This document shows positions 12,098 to 24,800 of a stretch of DNA of 64,000 nucleotides, in pieces. Each line of letters begins with the position of its first letter. Within the stretch, counting starts at the first letter, position 1. The DNA is from Zhengitettix transpicula (Eukaryota > Arthropoda > Insecta > Orthoptera > Tetrigidae). The position numbers were made by a program, and so were the translations under genes. The stretch is taken from contig CM073590.1 in the NCBI GenBank assembly GCA_037074705.1, positions 9,432,001 to 9,496,000 of the forward strand, read 5' to 3'. A model generated the notes under the pieces. That model searched no databases. It saw only the letters and a program-made list of their open reading frames with translations, and had not been told where the DNA came from.

Positions 12098-15000
12098 CTT
12101 CTATTATATAAAATTGCCTTAAAGGGTATGCATGTGTGTATACATGTGGGTATGTTCCGCTTACAAATCTACACCCTCGAAGCAATTTCACCAAAGTTCG
12201 TACACGTGTTCTTTGCGACAGGGAAACAAACACTGTGCGGGTGTAACAAGCCTACCACCCCCGGCAGCGTGGGTGGATGGTGGTGGAAACCTTCAAACAT
12301 GCTCAAATGTCCGATATTTGCGTTGCATAAATATTTTTCAGGGTTAATTAGATTTATAGTATTTCTACCCATGTGATTTTTATTAATTTAAACCCCTTGT
12401 GGCACGAGGGTTGAGCACATTAAGGGGTGGCGTTGGAGGGGGGTTACAAGTAAATAACGCTAAAAATACCGAGATTCGAGTCAAATCAAAGGTAATGGAT
12501 GTCGCTGAGTTCATTTATGACAATCTGGGCAACGCGTGGTTGTAGGATTGGGTAGGAAGGGTTTGGCGGAGGGTAGAACTTTTAAAATAAGTTAACCAGC
12601 CGAATTTTGAATAAAATAAATATATTTCGGGAACAATGATTACCTACATGTTCTCCGTGTTTAATTTCAACCCCTTTCGGGCTTGGGAGGGATGCGCCCT
12701 TAAGAGTAAGGGTGGACGGGCGTTACAAGAAAATAACGCGAATACAACCGTGATTAGAGTCAATTCAAAGTATTATGGATGTCAATAAGTTTAATTATGA
12801 CATTAGAATTACCGTTTAACATTCCCAAAGAGGGGTTGGCGGGGTTGTAAATTTTCAAACATGTTAACCTGTTGATGATCGTGTTTTATTAATATTCGGC
12901 AGGCGTTAATGGAATTGATAGTATTTCTACTGGTGATGTTTGTGTATAATTTCAACTCCTTTCAGTATGAGAGGGGAGGACGCCTAGGTGTGGGGGTAGA
13001 GGGTAGTTACAATAAAATAATGCAAAACCAAACGAGATTATAGTAAAATCCAAGGAAATGCATGTCGCAGTGTTTATTTATGACATACCTGAGCAACGTG
13101 ATGGGTTAGGGCGGAAGTGGGTGGGTCTAGCCGTGGTGGGCGATGGTAGAAATTTTCAAACGTTTTAACCGGCCGACTTTTGCGGTGAATAAATATATTT
13201 CGGGAACAGTGTGATTCATAAAAAATTTTCTAGAGGGTAGTTACAATAAAATAATGCAAAACCAAACGAGATTATAGTAAAATCCAAGGAAATGCATGTC
13301 GCAGTGTTTATTTATGACATACCTGAGCAACGTGATAGGTTAGGGCGGAAGTGGGTGGGTCTAGCCGTGGTGGGCGATGGTAGAAATTTTCAAACGTTTT
13401 AACCGGCCGACTTTTGCGGTGAATAAATATATTTCGGGAACAGTGTGATTCATAAAAATTTTTCTACATGTTCTCCGTGTATAATTTCAAACTCTTTTGG
13501 GCTTGGGAGGGGAGCACCCTTAAGGATTGGGGTGGACGGGAGTTACAAGAAAATAATGCGAATACAACCAAGATTAGAGTCGAATGGAGGATTATTGATG
13601 TCGCTGAGTTTAATTAAGACAATCAATTGGTGTTTTAACCGCCAGGAGCATTGGTGGACGGGGGTTGAAATTTTCAAACATAATAAGCAGTCGATATTTG
13701 CGTCGAATAAATATTTTTCTGGTTCACTGATATTTATAAAATGTCTCTAAATGTTCCATATATTTAATATTAACCTCTTTCGTGGTTTGGGAGGAGCACC
13801 CTTAAGGGTGGGGGTGGAGTAGATTTATATAAAAATAGTGCAAACACAATCGAGATTGGGCTCAAATCCAGGGTTATTGTTGTCAGTGAGTTTAATTATG
13901 ATATTCAAGTTGTTGTTTAGTCCGTCAAGCAGGAGTAGATGGGGTGGATATCGTTCAAACATGCTATCACGGCTGATATTTCAGCAGGATAAATATTTTC
14001 GGGGAAAAAGTGATTAATAATGTTTGTACCAATGTATGTCAGTAAAATTTCAATCTCTTACGGAATGGGAAAGGAGCACCGTAGGGTTAGGGGTGGAGGG
14101 GTATTACAAGAAAATAACGCGAATACAACCGAGATTGTAGTCAAACCAAAGGTAATGGATGTCGCCGTGTTCAATTATGACATTCAATTGGCCTTTTAAC
14201 CGCAAGGGTTGGGGTGGATGGGGTGGACGGGGGTGGAATTTTTCTAACATGTTAAACGGTCGATATTTCCATTAAATAATTATTTGTCGAGGTCAGTAAC
14301 ATTAACAATATATCTACCGATGGTGTTTGTAAAATTTAACCTTTTTCGGCATTAGAGGGAAGAACAGGAGCTAGAAACATTCAAACATGCTAAAACAGCA
14401 GATCTTTAGGCAGATAAACATTTTTTGGTTCAAAGAGATAGATAGTGTTTTAACTGATGTTATCTGAGTATAGTTTCAAACCCTTACAGCAAAGAGAAAG
14501 GAGCACTCTTATGGGTAAGGGAGGACGGGCATTACAATTAAATAACGCGGATAAAACCAAAATTACAGTCAAACACAGGTTTTTGGATGTCGCAGAGTGT
14601 AATTATGATTTAATTTGGCCATTTAACCCCCAGGGGCGGAAGAGGAAGAGGATGGAAATTTTCAAACATGTTAAAAGGTCTATATTTGCGGAAAATAATT
14701 TTTTTTCAGGGTTAATTAGATTTATATTATTTATACCCATTTTATGTCAATAGAATTTCAACCTCTTGCGACATGAGGGTGCAGAACGCTTAGGGGGCGG
14801 GGTGGACTTGTGTTACAAGAAAATATCTCAAAAACAGCCAACATTCGAGTAAGTCGAACATACTTAATGTCGCTGAATTCGTTTATGACAATTTGAGCAA
14901 CGCGCGGGTTTGGGCTGGACTGGGGTTGGACGGGTTGGGTGGAGGTGAGTGGGGAATATAAATTTTAAAGTAAGTTAAGCGGTTGAATTTTGCGACGATT

Positions 15001-16457
15001 ACATATATTTCTGAAACAATGAGATTATTAAAATTTCACTACACGTTCTCTGAGTTTAATTTAAATCCCTTTTGGGATTGAATGGGTGCTCACATTACGG
15101 GTGAGGGTCAACGGACGTTAAAAATAAATAACGCGAATAAAACCGAGATTTGAGTCAAATACAGGATTATGAATGTCACTGAGTTTAATTATGACATTTA
15201 ATTTGTCATTTAACTCCCGAGGAGTGGTGTTTGACGGGAGTGGAAATATTGAAACATAAAATCACGACCGATATTAGAGGTGAATAATATTTTCAGGGTT
15301 AATTAGATTTAAAGTAATTCTACCCAAAATGTGTGTGTAAAAATTGAACCCCTCTTTCGGCATGAGGGCGATGCATGGGGGTAGAGGGTACTGACAAGAA
15401 AAAAACGAGTCAAATCGAAGGATGTTGCTGAATTTATTTATGACATTCTGGACGACGCGTGAGGGGTGGGCTGAGGTGGGAGGAGTTGGGTGAATTTTTT
15501 AAAAAATGTTGACCGGTCGATATTAAATATATTTCTGGATCAATTTGATTAATAAAATTTCTCTACATTTTCTCCCATTAGGGATTGGGAATGGAGCTCC
15601 CCTTAAGGGTGGGGGTGGAGTGTAATTACAATATAATGATGCAAAAACAATCGAAATTGGAGTCGAACTCACGGTCATGGATGTCACTGAGTTTATTTAT
15701 GACAACCATTGGGAAAGTGACTGGGGGTGGTAGGTTCTGGGCGGGGGTATAAATTTTCAGAAATGTATAATGGCCGATATTTGCGTGAAATAAATATTTT
15801 ACGCTGTGAATGTCATTGATAGTATTTCTACCGATTTTGTTTGAGTATAATGTCAACACCTTACGGCATGGTAGGGAAGTACGCGTAGAGATGGAGGAGT
15901 TGGGCGGGGGAGGAAATTTTCAAACAATTTAAACGGTCGATATTTGCGTTAAATAATTATTTCCCGGGGTTAATGACTTTGATAATATTTTTACCGATGT
16001 TGTTTGTGTACAATTTCAACCCCTGTGAGGGGAGAAAGGTTAGGGGTTGGGGTGGATTTACGTTAAATAAAAATAACGCTAAAACAACCGAAATTCGAAT
16101 CAATTCAGAAACTATGAATGTCGCCGAGTCTAATTGGGACAACCTTGGTAACGCGACGGGTTTGGGAGGTGGTGGGCGGGGGTAGAAATTTCCAGACAAT
16201 GTAATCGGTCGATTTTTGCGTGGAATAAATACTGTTTGATTATCGCACATTTGTGGGGGTGGTCATCTTCTAACATGTATAAACGGCCGATATATTATGT
16301 CAATTAGTTCAACCTCCTTCGGCATCGGAGGGTGCACATTTAGGGATAGGGTTCGAGGAGCGTTACATAAAAATAGTGCAAAAGCTACCGAAATTGGAGA
16401 CATATTGGAGATTATAGATAAATGACATCTCGGGCAACGCCGGGCACCCAGCTAGTT
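12098..16457 (+). mobile_element. CTAG-end repeat family, long plus-oriented array
   Basis: The array opens with a 5' region (tatgttccgcttacaaatct, 'gtacacgtgttcttt') and then carries about fourteen degenerate units of 230-330 bp. Each unit contains 'aatttcaaccccttt.ggc', 'agggtgggggtgga.ggg', 'ttacaagaaaataacgcg', 'gagattagagtcaaat', 'atggatgtcgctgagttt' and 'aataaatatttttc.gg'. It ends 'taaatgacatctcgggcaac' followed by a GC block and 'cagctag'. All open frames in it follow the repeat period and none looks like a transposase or Rep protein. A Helitron-like non-autonomous element is the best guess; a dispersed satellite cannot be excluded. Confidence 0.65.
12997..13457 (+). repeat. Recent 234-bp tandem duplication within the array
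   Basis: The block starting 'tagagggtagttacaataaa' at 12997 is repeated from 13231 with essentially one substitution ('gatgggttagg' against 'gataggttagg') before the right edge diverges. Neighbouring units of the array are far more diverged, so this duplication is young. Confidence 0.85.
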
Positions 16458-16539
16458 TTTAAATAAAATATTGATTACTTTATTTGGTTTTATTTATTGA
16501 CAATAAACTATAAAAATTTGTTTTATAATATCAATAAAA

Positions 16540-17475
16540 AATAGTTTGGTTACCCTAAAGGAGTAACATTTGTTCCCAGTATTCATAGAAAACCAAAGAT
16601 ACTCCAGCTACATTAAGAGCGTCAAAAATACTCCCGGTACGTTAAGAGAATCAAAAATTTAATTCTTACCCTAAGCGACTATAAAAATAATCTCGGCACC
16701 CTAATACAGTCAAAAATACTCGCGGTACCTTAAGAGAGTTAATTATACATAAATACTTCACTTACGTTACGAAAATTTTAAAAAAATCTCGGTACGTAGA
16801 GAGAGAGAGAGAGACTAATATACTCTCAGTATATTAAAAGAGCCAAAAATATTCCCGGTACCCTCAATAGTTACTAATACTTCTGGTAACTTAAGTGTCA
16901 AATATATTCTCGTTACCCAAATACTAATAAAAATACTCCTGGTATTTTAAGAAAGTAAGAAAAAAACTATCCCGGTACATTAACAGACTCAAAACTACTC
17001 TCAGCATTCCAAAATAGTAAAAAATAATCCCGGTACCTTAAGACATTACAAACTAATGCCAGTAGCTTAATAGAATCAAAATTACCTTCGGTACCTTCCC
17101 CCGTATCCTAAGAGAACCAAAATATCTTTCGTTACCTTGGAAGTATAAGTAACACTCATGTTTCATTAGAAAGTAAAAAATATTTCCGATATCTTTAGAG
17201 AGTTAAAAATACTTCAGGTACATTTTGAGAGAGTAATATAATACCTGTAGTCTAAGATAATCAAAATTATTTTCTGTATATGACAGGGTCAAAACCACTC
17301 CCGGTTCGTTAAAAAAATCAAAAATACTCTCGCTCCCTAAAAGCGTAAATAACGCCTCCATATACCTTTAGATAGGCAAAAATACTCCCGGTATCTTAAG
17401 AGACTTAAAATACTCTCGGTATCCTGAGAGTTAAAAATATTCAGAGTACCTTTAGAGCGTGTTAAACAATATGGG
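16540..17475. repeat. Minisatellite of ~35-42-bp units with CCCGGTAC core
   Basis: About two dozen imperfect units follow the consensus 'caaaaatactcccggtac' plus 'cttaagaga'. The core 'cggtacc' is palindromic and most often kept; unit length varies from about 33 to 45 bp, with many substitutions. A short (GA)n run at about 16800-16815 interrupts it. It lies exactly between the end of the plus-oriented CTAG-end array and a minus-oriented array. Confidence 0.85.
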
Positions 17476-17479
17476 TGCG

Positions 17480-18540
17480 TTAGTTCCTCCATCGTAAGTA
17501 ACATCTGTTGGGTAGAAATTGCTCGATGCGTTTAAAATTACACGCTAAAATTTGCTTCACCCTCGTTCACCCCCATTACTAAGGGGTCAAATACAACTGA
17601 AGTGGTTATGTTGAATGTCAGAATTAAGCTCAGTGACTTCCATAAGCCCGGATTCGACACCAATCTCTGTTGTTTTCGTATTATAATTATGTAACAGCTT
17701 TGTACCCCTGTCTCCCTACCTCTGAGACTTAACTAACTTAACCGTCATGATGAATGCCAGAATAAAACCCCGTAATAGGCACCAAAGTTGCTCGATTTTG
17801 CATTATTCTAGTTGGAAGTTGAAATAAACCTATTAAGACGGTCACTTGTTTTAATTTCAATATGTTTGTTAGGAAGCTTTCGGCTAATTTGCCACAATCA
17901 TCCTACGAAATTTAAATTATAACAATACAACAATTTTGAATATAATCCGTACAATGTACTTCGTAGTAACTAAAAACAATTCACGTGTTCCACAACACGT
18001 CTTCAGGTCAATTCTAGGTTTATTTCAGCTTCCAACTATCAACATCGAATGGTCAACCAACCCAATGCATTATTCGAGTGTAAAGCATTTCCTCCCTCCA
18101 TCCTTCACTGTCGTTGGGGATCGAAAATTGGCATTGAGAGCTTCGATAATGACAATATCAAACTCTGCGACCCCGAAAAACCTTTACTCGACGCTAATAT
18201 TTGTCGATTTATATCGCCTTTAAAATGTCACCCCTTCCACCTCTATCCCTATAGGTGCTATGGGTGTTTTACCCATCCAGTGTTTTTTCCTCGATCGGAT
18301 GCTACATGTTTAAAAAATTTGGTAAAAATTGCTCAACGAGCACAAGATTGTACGGGAAACTTTGATTTACCCCCTTTCACCCCCACTCCCAGGATTTGAA
18401 CTACAACTTATCGAAAAGTTGAATGTGAAAATTTGATACAACAACAATCCATGCTGTTTTCGCGTGATTTTTATATAGCGCCCCTCCACTCCCAAACGTA
18501 AGGGTGTTTTCAGTAATAATTTTGTTTTAAGTTAAAATAT
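17480..18540 (-). repeat. Minus-oriented units of the CTAG-end family
   Basis: It contains 'ccataagcccggattcgac' followed by 'accaatct', 'gcgaccccgaaaaac' and 'cacccc.actcccagg' blocks, which match the reverse complement of the units to the left of the minisatellite. No terminus is evident. The two overlapping open frames at 17936-18399 fall inside repeat units and are not credible genes. Confidence 0.55.
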
Positions 18541-18820
18541 TTTATCACAATTTTACGTGAATTTCATTAGTTTTTAATCCATCTGAACGGGACATGTCAA
18601 CTGCTATGACACTTTAATTTTAAAGCGTCAGCTTTCTGTAAGATTAGATAACTTAACGGTGTAATAGTAACTTCTCCAAGGTCAATTACGTAACACCAAA
18701 CCACATTTGTTCAAATAACATGTGATGTTAATCTGAAAACAGAAAAATATAATATTTACCTGATCATATGAGACCAATTACGGCCATTATTTAAGTTCAC
18801 TGAGGTGTATTCTTTCTGGA

Positions 18821-18856
18821 TTTATAAAGGAGCTTCATCACTCCTACAGCTTCACT
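18821..18856 (+). promoter_or_regulatory. TATA-type core promoter of the secreted-protein gene
   Basis: TTTATAAAGG at 18821-18830 is followed about 30 nt later by 'cttcact' (18850-18856), which fits the arthropod initiator TCA(G/C)T. Transcription would start only ~12 nt before the ATG at 18864, giving a very short 5' UTR. The spacing is typical of TATA-Inr promoters of tissue-specific secreted proteins. The role is inferred from position. Confidence 0.6.
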
Positions 18857-18863
18857 AACAATC

Positions 18864-21800
18864 ATGTGGTCCTCGGCATTCGTTGTCACATTTCTGTTGG
18901 CCTCTGCTTTTGCAGGTAATTATGTTTTTATAATTCCACATTTAGAAACTATAAATTGGTGTTATAACAACACTGATAGGAAATACGAAAACTTAACATT
19001 GACAAATTTCTTTTGTTTTATTTTATTTTAAACGTATAACTATTAGAATCTATGAGTAATAAAAACAAAAATTATACATTTAAGTATTAATTAAATATCT
19101 ACAATATAATGAAACTATTAATTTGCTATTTTGATTTCAGGAGAGAAATGGCAGCAATTAATAGGCAAGTACTTTCCAATTTTATCTTCTAAATGTTTTG
19201 ACGAGGTTCAAATATATTACATAATATTTCATCACATAATTAGAACTAAATATTCAGCGGAAAAAATAAATCACATGTGACAATAATTAGTAATATATTC
19301 GAACTTTAAGTTCAGAGAAGACTAAGTCATCATTTGCTAGTGTTTTGAATGTTAACAGAAATACATAAATAATTATACCATTTTGTATTTTGTTCCTTTG
19401 ATAGTGAAACTACGAGCCGCTCTACATTTAAAAAATTAAAATTCAATTCCATTAACAAATATAACATCATTATTAATTGAAAATACTTAAGAATTGATAA
19501 GCTATTGTGTATAAATCAACAAACATTATTGGTTCCTTTGGTTAAAGATAAAACTTTACGGAGTACCATTTTTTGTTTCAAATGAATACCTCTCTTTCCT
19601 TTATGTAACATAAAGTTTATTGATTTCCTTTAGCATTTTAGTTCTGCCCGTCCTTTCCTTAATGCTTTGAATTTACACTGATTTTCACGCCTCTTTTACG
19701 CACGTCACCTCTCATTGTCTGTTCAAGCTAGCTGGATTATTGTTCCTGTTACTTTAGCAGTACCACATATTAATTATTAATAATTATAATTGAATATTTC
19801 GCTTCATTATCCTTCATTACGCTTCATGATCCCTCCGTACGCCAAATCTTAACTTTTTGTGTAATTTCAATACCGTAATTCGTGAAGAATTTTCGAGTTT
19901 TCCATTGTAAATCGTAGAAGAAATTATGAGAGGGTGGCAGAAGAAGGAAAGAATGATCCTACGTTCCGAACAGCATAAACTCTGTTCGTCTTCATGGAAG
20001 GGGTCAAAAATGAGAGCTTAGTACAAGAGTCTGGGAATTCCTTAACCAAATAAACCTTTCCCTGAAGACGATCAGAGTTTATGCTGCTCGATACGTAGGA
20101 TCATTCTTTCCTCCTTCTTCCACACTCTCATAATCTCTTCTACAATATACAATGGAACACCCGAAAAATTATTCACTAAGTTCTTCAACACCATTGTCAA
20201 CAAACTTCACACAGTTAACGAATTTTTATGTATTTCAGTACCTTCCTGCAGATAAGTCTGTCAGTTTGTAAAGCACACTGAAGTTTTCCAGAATACCACT
20301 TCATTACTTTTATGCTTAAATGTTAAAAGTTCCTGTACTCTAAGACGATAAAATTAGTAACTCTGGAAAATATGGTATGGTAACGTACGAGTACTTCTTC
20401 CAGATGGAAATTCATTCATATTTAGTTAATGCAAAGTGAAATAAGCCGTAACAGAACAAGCCATTATGATTTATTTAAACTTTTAGTGATGGTAATGATT
20501 TAGATTTTCATTACAGTTAAATGGAAAGCTCCACGAGACGGCGAATCTTTCTATGTTCTGCCTAAAACACTTGGTGAAGCCAGGGCTGCAGGATGGATAC
20601 CTGTTCCAGAGTCGGCAAATGAGGATTACTATGTATATTGCATGTCTGGAGATCCCAGAGTATGCACTGTATATAACGAGAACACTGAAATAGTTGCCTT
20701 GGATTTCTCGGTAAGAAAGTCTTCCCATCCCCCACTCTGTGTGTTTTGTGTGGGTGTTTGCGAGTTATAGCAAGTAATTCATCAATCTCTCGGAAGAGGG
20801 AACTTGTCATCTTCGTAGAGAAAAAATACGTCTTTCGTAACCTTGAAGATACTTTCATCGAAAATATCGCAGATAGCGTAAAAATATTTAATTGAATTCC
20901 TCGGTTCAAAACCAACTCCGTTATTTAAAATGTCGGAGGTGCTTGGGTAATGTTATTATTTCGGAAGTAAGCTAATTGGCCACACAGTAGTAACGAAATT
21001 TTCCTTAATTTCCAGTTTCAGCAATTTTTCAAGGTTGAAATCGTATTAATGTGAACATTGTTTCCCAACCTTTTTTTTATCGTACCTCACATAAGTTTTT
21101 CTATTGCTCCCCATATCCCCACCCCAATATATGATTATACATATTTTTTAATTCAAAAATTTGATTTATTTTCTAAAGTAGCCTAATTACGACTTGTGTA
21201 TCACAGTTCTTTCATAGTAATAATTTTGTATATAAGCAAAGTAATAATTTATTATAATCTGAGATCGCAAAAACTCTCGCCGTTTCGAAATTAAGTTCTT
21301 ATTTCATTTAACACGCGGAGTTGGCACTAGACTACCGTAGACAACTGCTTAGCGCATGTCATAGCAATCGTCCAACACAGTACGTATTATTCCTTCACTT
21401 AATATAGTAAAGATATGTTTGATATCCATCATTACCAGAGGCTGGAGCGAGCTGCTAAAAGATGAGTTAGACCAGATATCGGCATCCTTTTTAGAACAGT
21501 AGATCACATCATCTTCTAATAAATAAAGCTGAGTATTTGTTCGCATGTTCCTTATGCACATCTACACCGGTGAAGAAAATTTTACCAAATTTTGTACACG
21601 TGTTCTTTGTGACCAGGAAACAAACACTGTCAGAGTAAGACACGTCTACCACCCCCAGGAAAGGAGGGGGGTTGGAATTATTCAAACATGCCGATTATTA
21701 TTTATTTGAGTCTTTAGGGGTCAAAGAGATTGATACTGTTTCTACCAATGTTATCTGAGTATAATTTCAACACCTTACAGCGTGGGAAATGAGCTTGCGT

Positions 21801-24800
21801 AGGGGTGAAGGTGAACGGGCGTTACAAGAAAATAACGCGAATACAACAGAGATTGCAGTCAAATCCAGAATTATAGATGTCACTGAGTTTAATTATGTTA
21901 TTCAATTGTGCATTTAACCCCGAAGAGCGGGGATGAACGGGGTGGAAGTTTTGAAATATGCAATTACGGCGGATATTAGCGTTGAATAAATATTTTCAAG
22001 GGTTAATTAGATTGTTAGTATTTCTATCTATGTTACGTGTGTAAAGTTTCAACCCCTTTCGGCACGAAAGGGGTGGCGGTGGAGGGGATTTACAAGAAAA
22101 TAACGCGAAAACAACCAAGATTGGAGTCAAATCCAAGTTAATGGATGTCGCTGAGTTTATTTATGACTATATGAGTAATGCACGGGATACGGCGGCGGTG
22201 GGAGGGGCTGGGCAGAGGTGGGCGGGGGTAGAAATTTTCATACGTGTTAAACCACACAGTTTTGCGTCGAATAAATATATTTCGGGAACAATGCGATTCA
22301 TAAAATTTCTCTACATGTTCTACGTGTTTAGTATCAACCCCTTTCGGGATTGGGAGGGGAGCTCATTTAAGGCCGGGGTGGAGTTTCATTACATAAAAAT
22401 ATCTCAAAACAATGTATATTGGAGTCAAATTAGGATTACGTATGCTGTTGAGTTTATTTATGAAATTCAATTGGCCATTTACCCGCAGGGGCGAAGGTGG
22501 ACGGAGTGCAAATTATGAAACATGCAATCGAGGACGATATTTGCTTTTAATAAATATTTTTCTGGGTTTATTAGATTGATAGTATCTCTACCGACTTTGT
22601 ATGTGTATTATTTCAATCCTTTTCGGTATGGTTAGGGGTGGGGATTGAAGGGTGTTGCAAGAAAATAACGCTAAAACAACCGAGATTCGAGTCAAATCTG
22701 GGTTATGGATGTCGCGGAATTTATTTGTGACAAACTGTTAACGCGCGCAGTTCGATGAGGATGGGAGAGACTTTGCAGACGTGGGCTGTTAAAATGCCGA
22801 CATTAGAGTCGATGGAATATGTTTTGGGGGCAATGAGACTCATAATATGTTCTGTATGTATAATTACAACCACTATCGGCTTGGGAGGAGAAAACCCCGA
22901 AGGGTATGTTGGGATTGCATAACATATAAATAACGCAAGTCGAATCCGCGATTATGGATGTCACTGAGCGTAATTACGACACACAACTTGCAGTTTAACC
23001 CCCATGGGTGAAGATGAGCTAGGGGAGAAATTTTCATACCTGTTGATCAGTCGATATTTGCGTCCAATAAATATTTTTCGGTGTCAATTAAATTAATAAT
23101 ATTTCGATATATATTCTCTGTGTATAATTTCAACTCTATTGGCATGGGAGGGGAGCACGCTTAAGAGTGGGGTTTTTGTGAAGCGTTACATGAAAATAAT
23201 GCGAATAGACAGATATTCGAATGAATGGATGTCGCAGAGTTTCATTGTGACAAACTGGGTAACGCGCGGTGGTGTGTGTGGGGGGGGGGGGGGCAGTTGC
23301 GGGAGTAGTAACTTTCAAGGAATTTAAGCGGCCGAATTTTGCGTGGAATAAATACCTTTTGTTTAACCCACAGTAGCGGGGGTGGAGATTATCTAACGTG
23401 TTGAAACGACGATATATTCGTCGAATTAAATTATTTCAGGGTCAATGAGTTCAACCCACTTCGACATGGGAGATGAACACATTTAGGGATAGGGGTCAAG
23501 TTCCGTTACATAAAAATAACGCAAAAGCTTCCTAGTTTGGAGTCAAATGAGGGGTTGTGGATAAATGACATCTCGGGCTACGCCGGGCACCAAGCTAGTT
23601 CAAAATAAATATATTTAGGAGAGCCACACAGTTCAACGTGTTTATTTCTAAATATTGACTGTTTTACAGGAAGTCGGGTAAATACACAGGTACATATAGG
23701 CTCAAAAAACATTACATTAGATGCCTCAAGCACTTAAAATTCATGCTGAATAGGAGAAACCCCAGCCACGTGTCACAAAAATGTGTGCTCTTGTAACAAA
23801 GTAAGCAAACACAACAATGTAATTCGTTATAGCTGGCGGACCACATAAAAACCTATTGCGGTTCTCTGATTGCCGACTCAGCTGGGGAACAATTTCGATG
23901 TATGTGACTTCGTTAAAACATGTCACTCCGCTTGCTTAAGTTGATATAGCACTGTGTGACGAAACGGACGTCATGATAAATGCAGGGTGAACATCTCTCA
24001 TCACGGACGTGTGGATTGGAACATTGTTTAAAAGGTGTTAGCGAAGATGAAAATATGAACCGGACCGGGAATCGAACCAGGATCTCCCGAATTGTACATG
24101 TGTGCTTTAACAATGACCAATTGGACTGAGCTTCGAATGTAAGCTTCTACTGTTTCTTCTGTATTTGTTTCCTTTAAATTGCTACCTATTGTAGTAATTA
24201 TTCGTTTTTCCACCAGTTATTGAGCAACAGTTGCGACGATACTATGCCGACACTTTATTTCCGTGATACGGAATTTGTTAGTTTAGCATACGTGCACAAA
24301 ACATAAGATTCGTCAGTTCTTGGGTGGCAGGATATTTTATCATGTAAATAACCAAACTTTGTTGATTTTAATCATTTATCTATCAAGACATGAAACATAA
24401 ATTACCCAGGTGAAGTTTTACCATACACGTCATCTGGCTTTAAAGTACAATTTTGGTATCACACACTTTTTACTCTCTCGCAGCGAGCGAACACGTGTTT
24501 TGAGATTTACGGTTCTCAGCGACCACCCGATATCTGAGGAGCCGAAATGCGGACTGATTTTACAAGTACTAACAATGTCACTCGCGCGCCATCCCCAATT
24601 GTTGAAGTTCTAGCTGCCAAAGAAGTAAACAATACACAAAATACTTAACATATCCAAATTACATATCTTGACATGTTACAATATATATATATCTTCACTT
24701 TAAATTAATAAATTCAACTACGTTTAATGAACAAAATGAATAAAAAGAAGAACCTAAACTTCTCACAAATGAGAAAAAAACGACAGAAAAGTATTTAGTG

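Noticed and set aside
17936..18399. Two overlapping ~100-codon frames
   Set aside because: Both lie in minus-oriented satellite-like units; amino-acid content follows the repeat and no splice partner exists.
22141..22518. 125-codon frame in the intron of the secreted-protein gene
   Set aside because: It follows the conserved words of the CTAG-end repeat unit and is not a protein signal.
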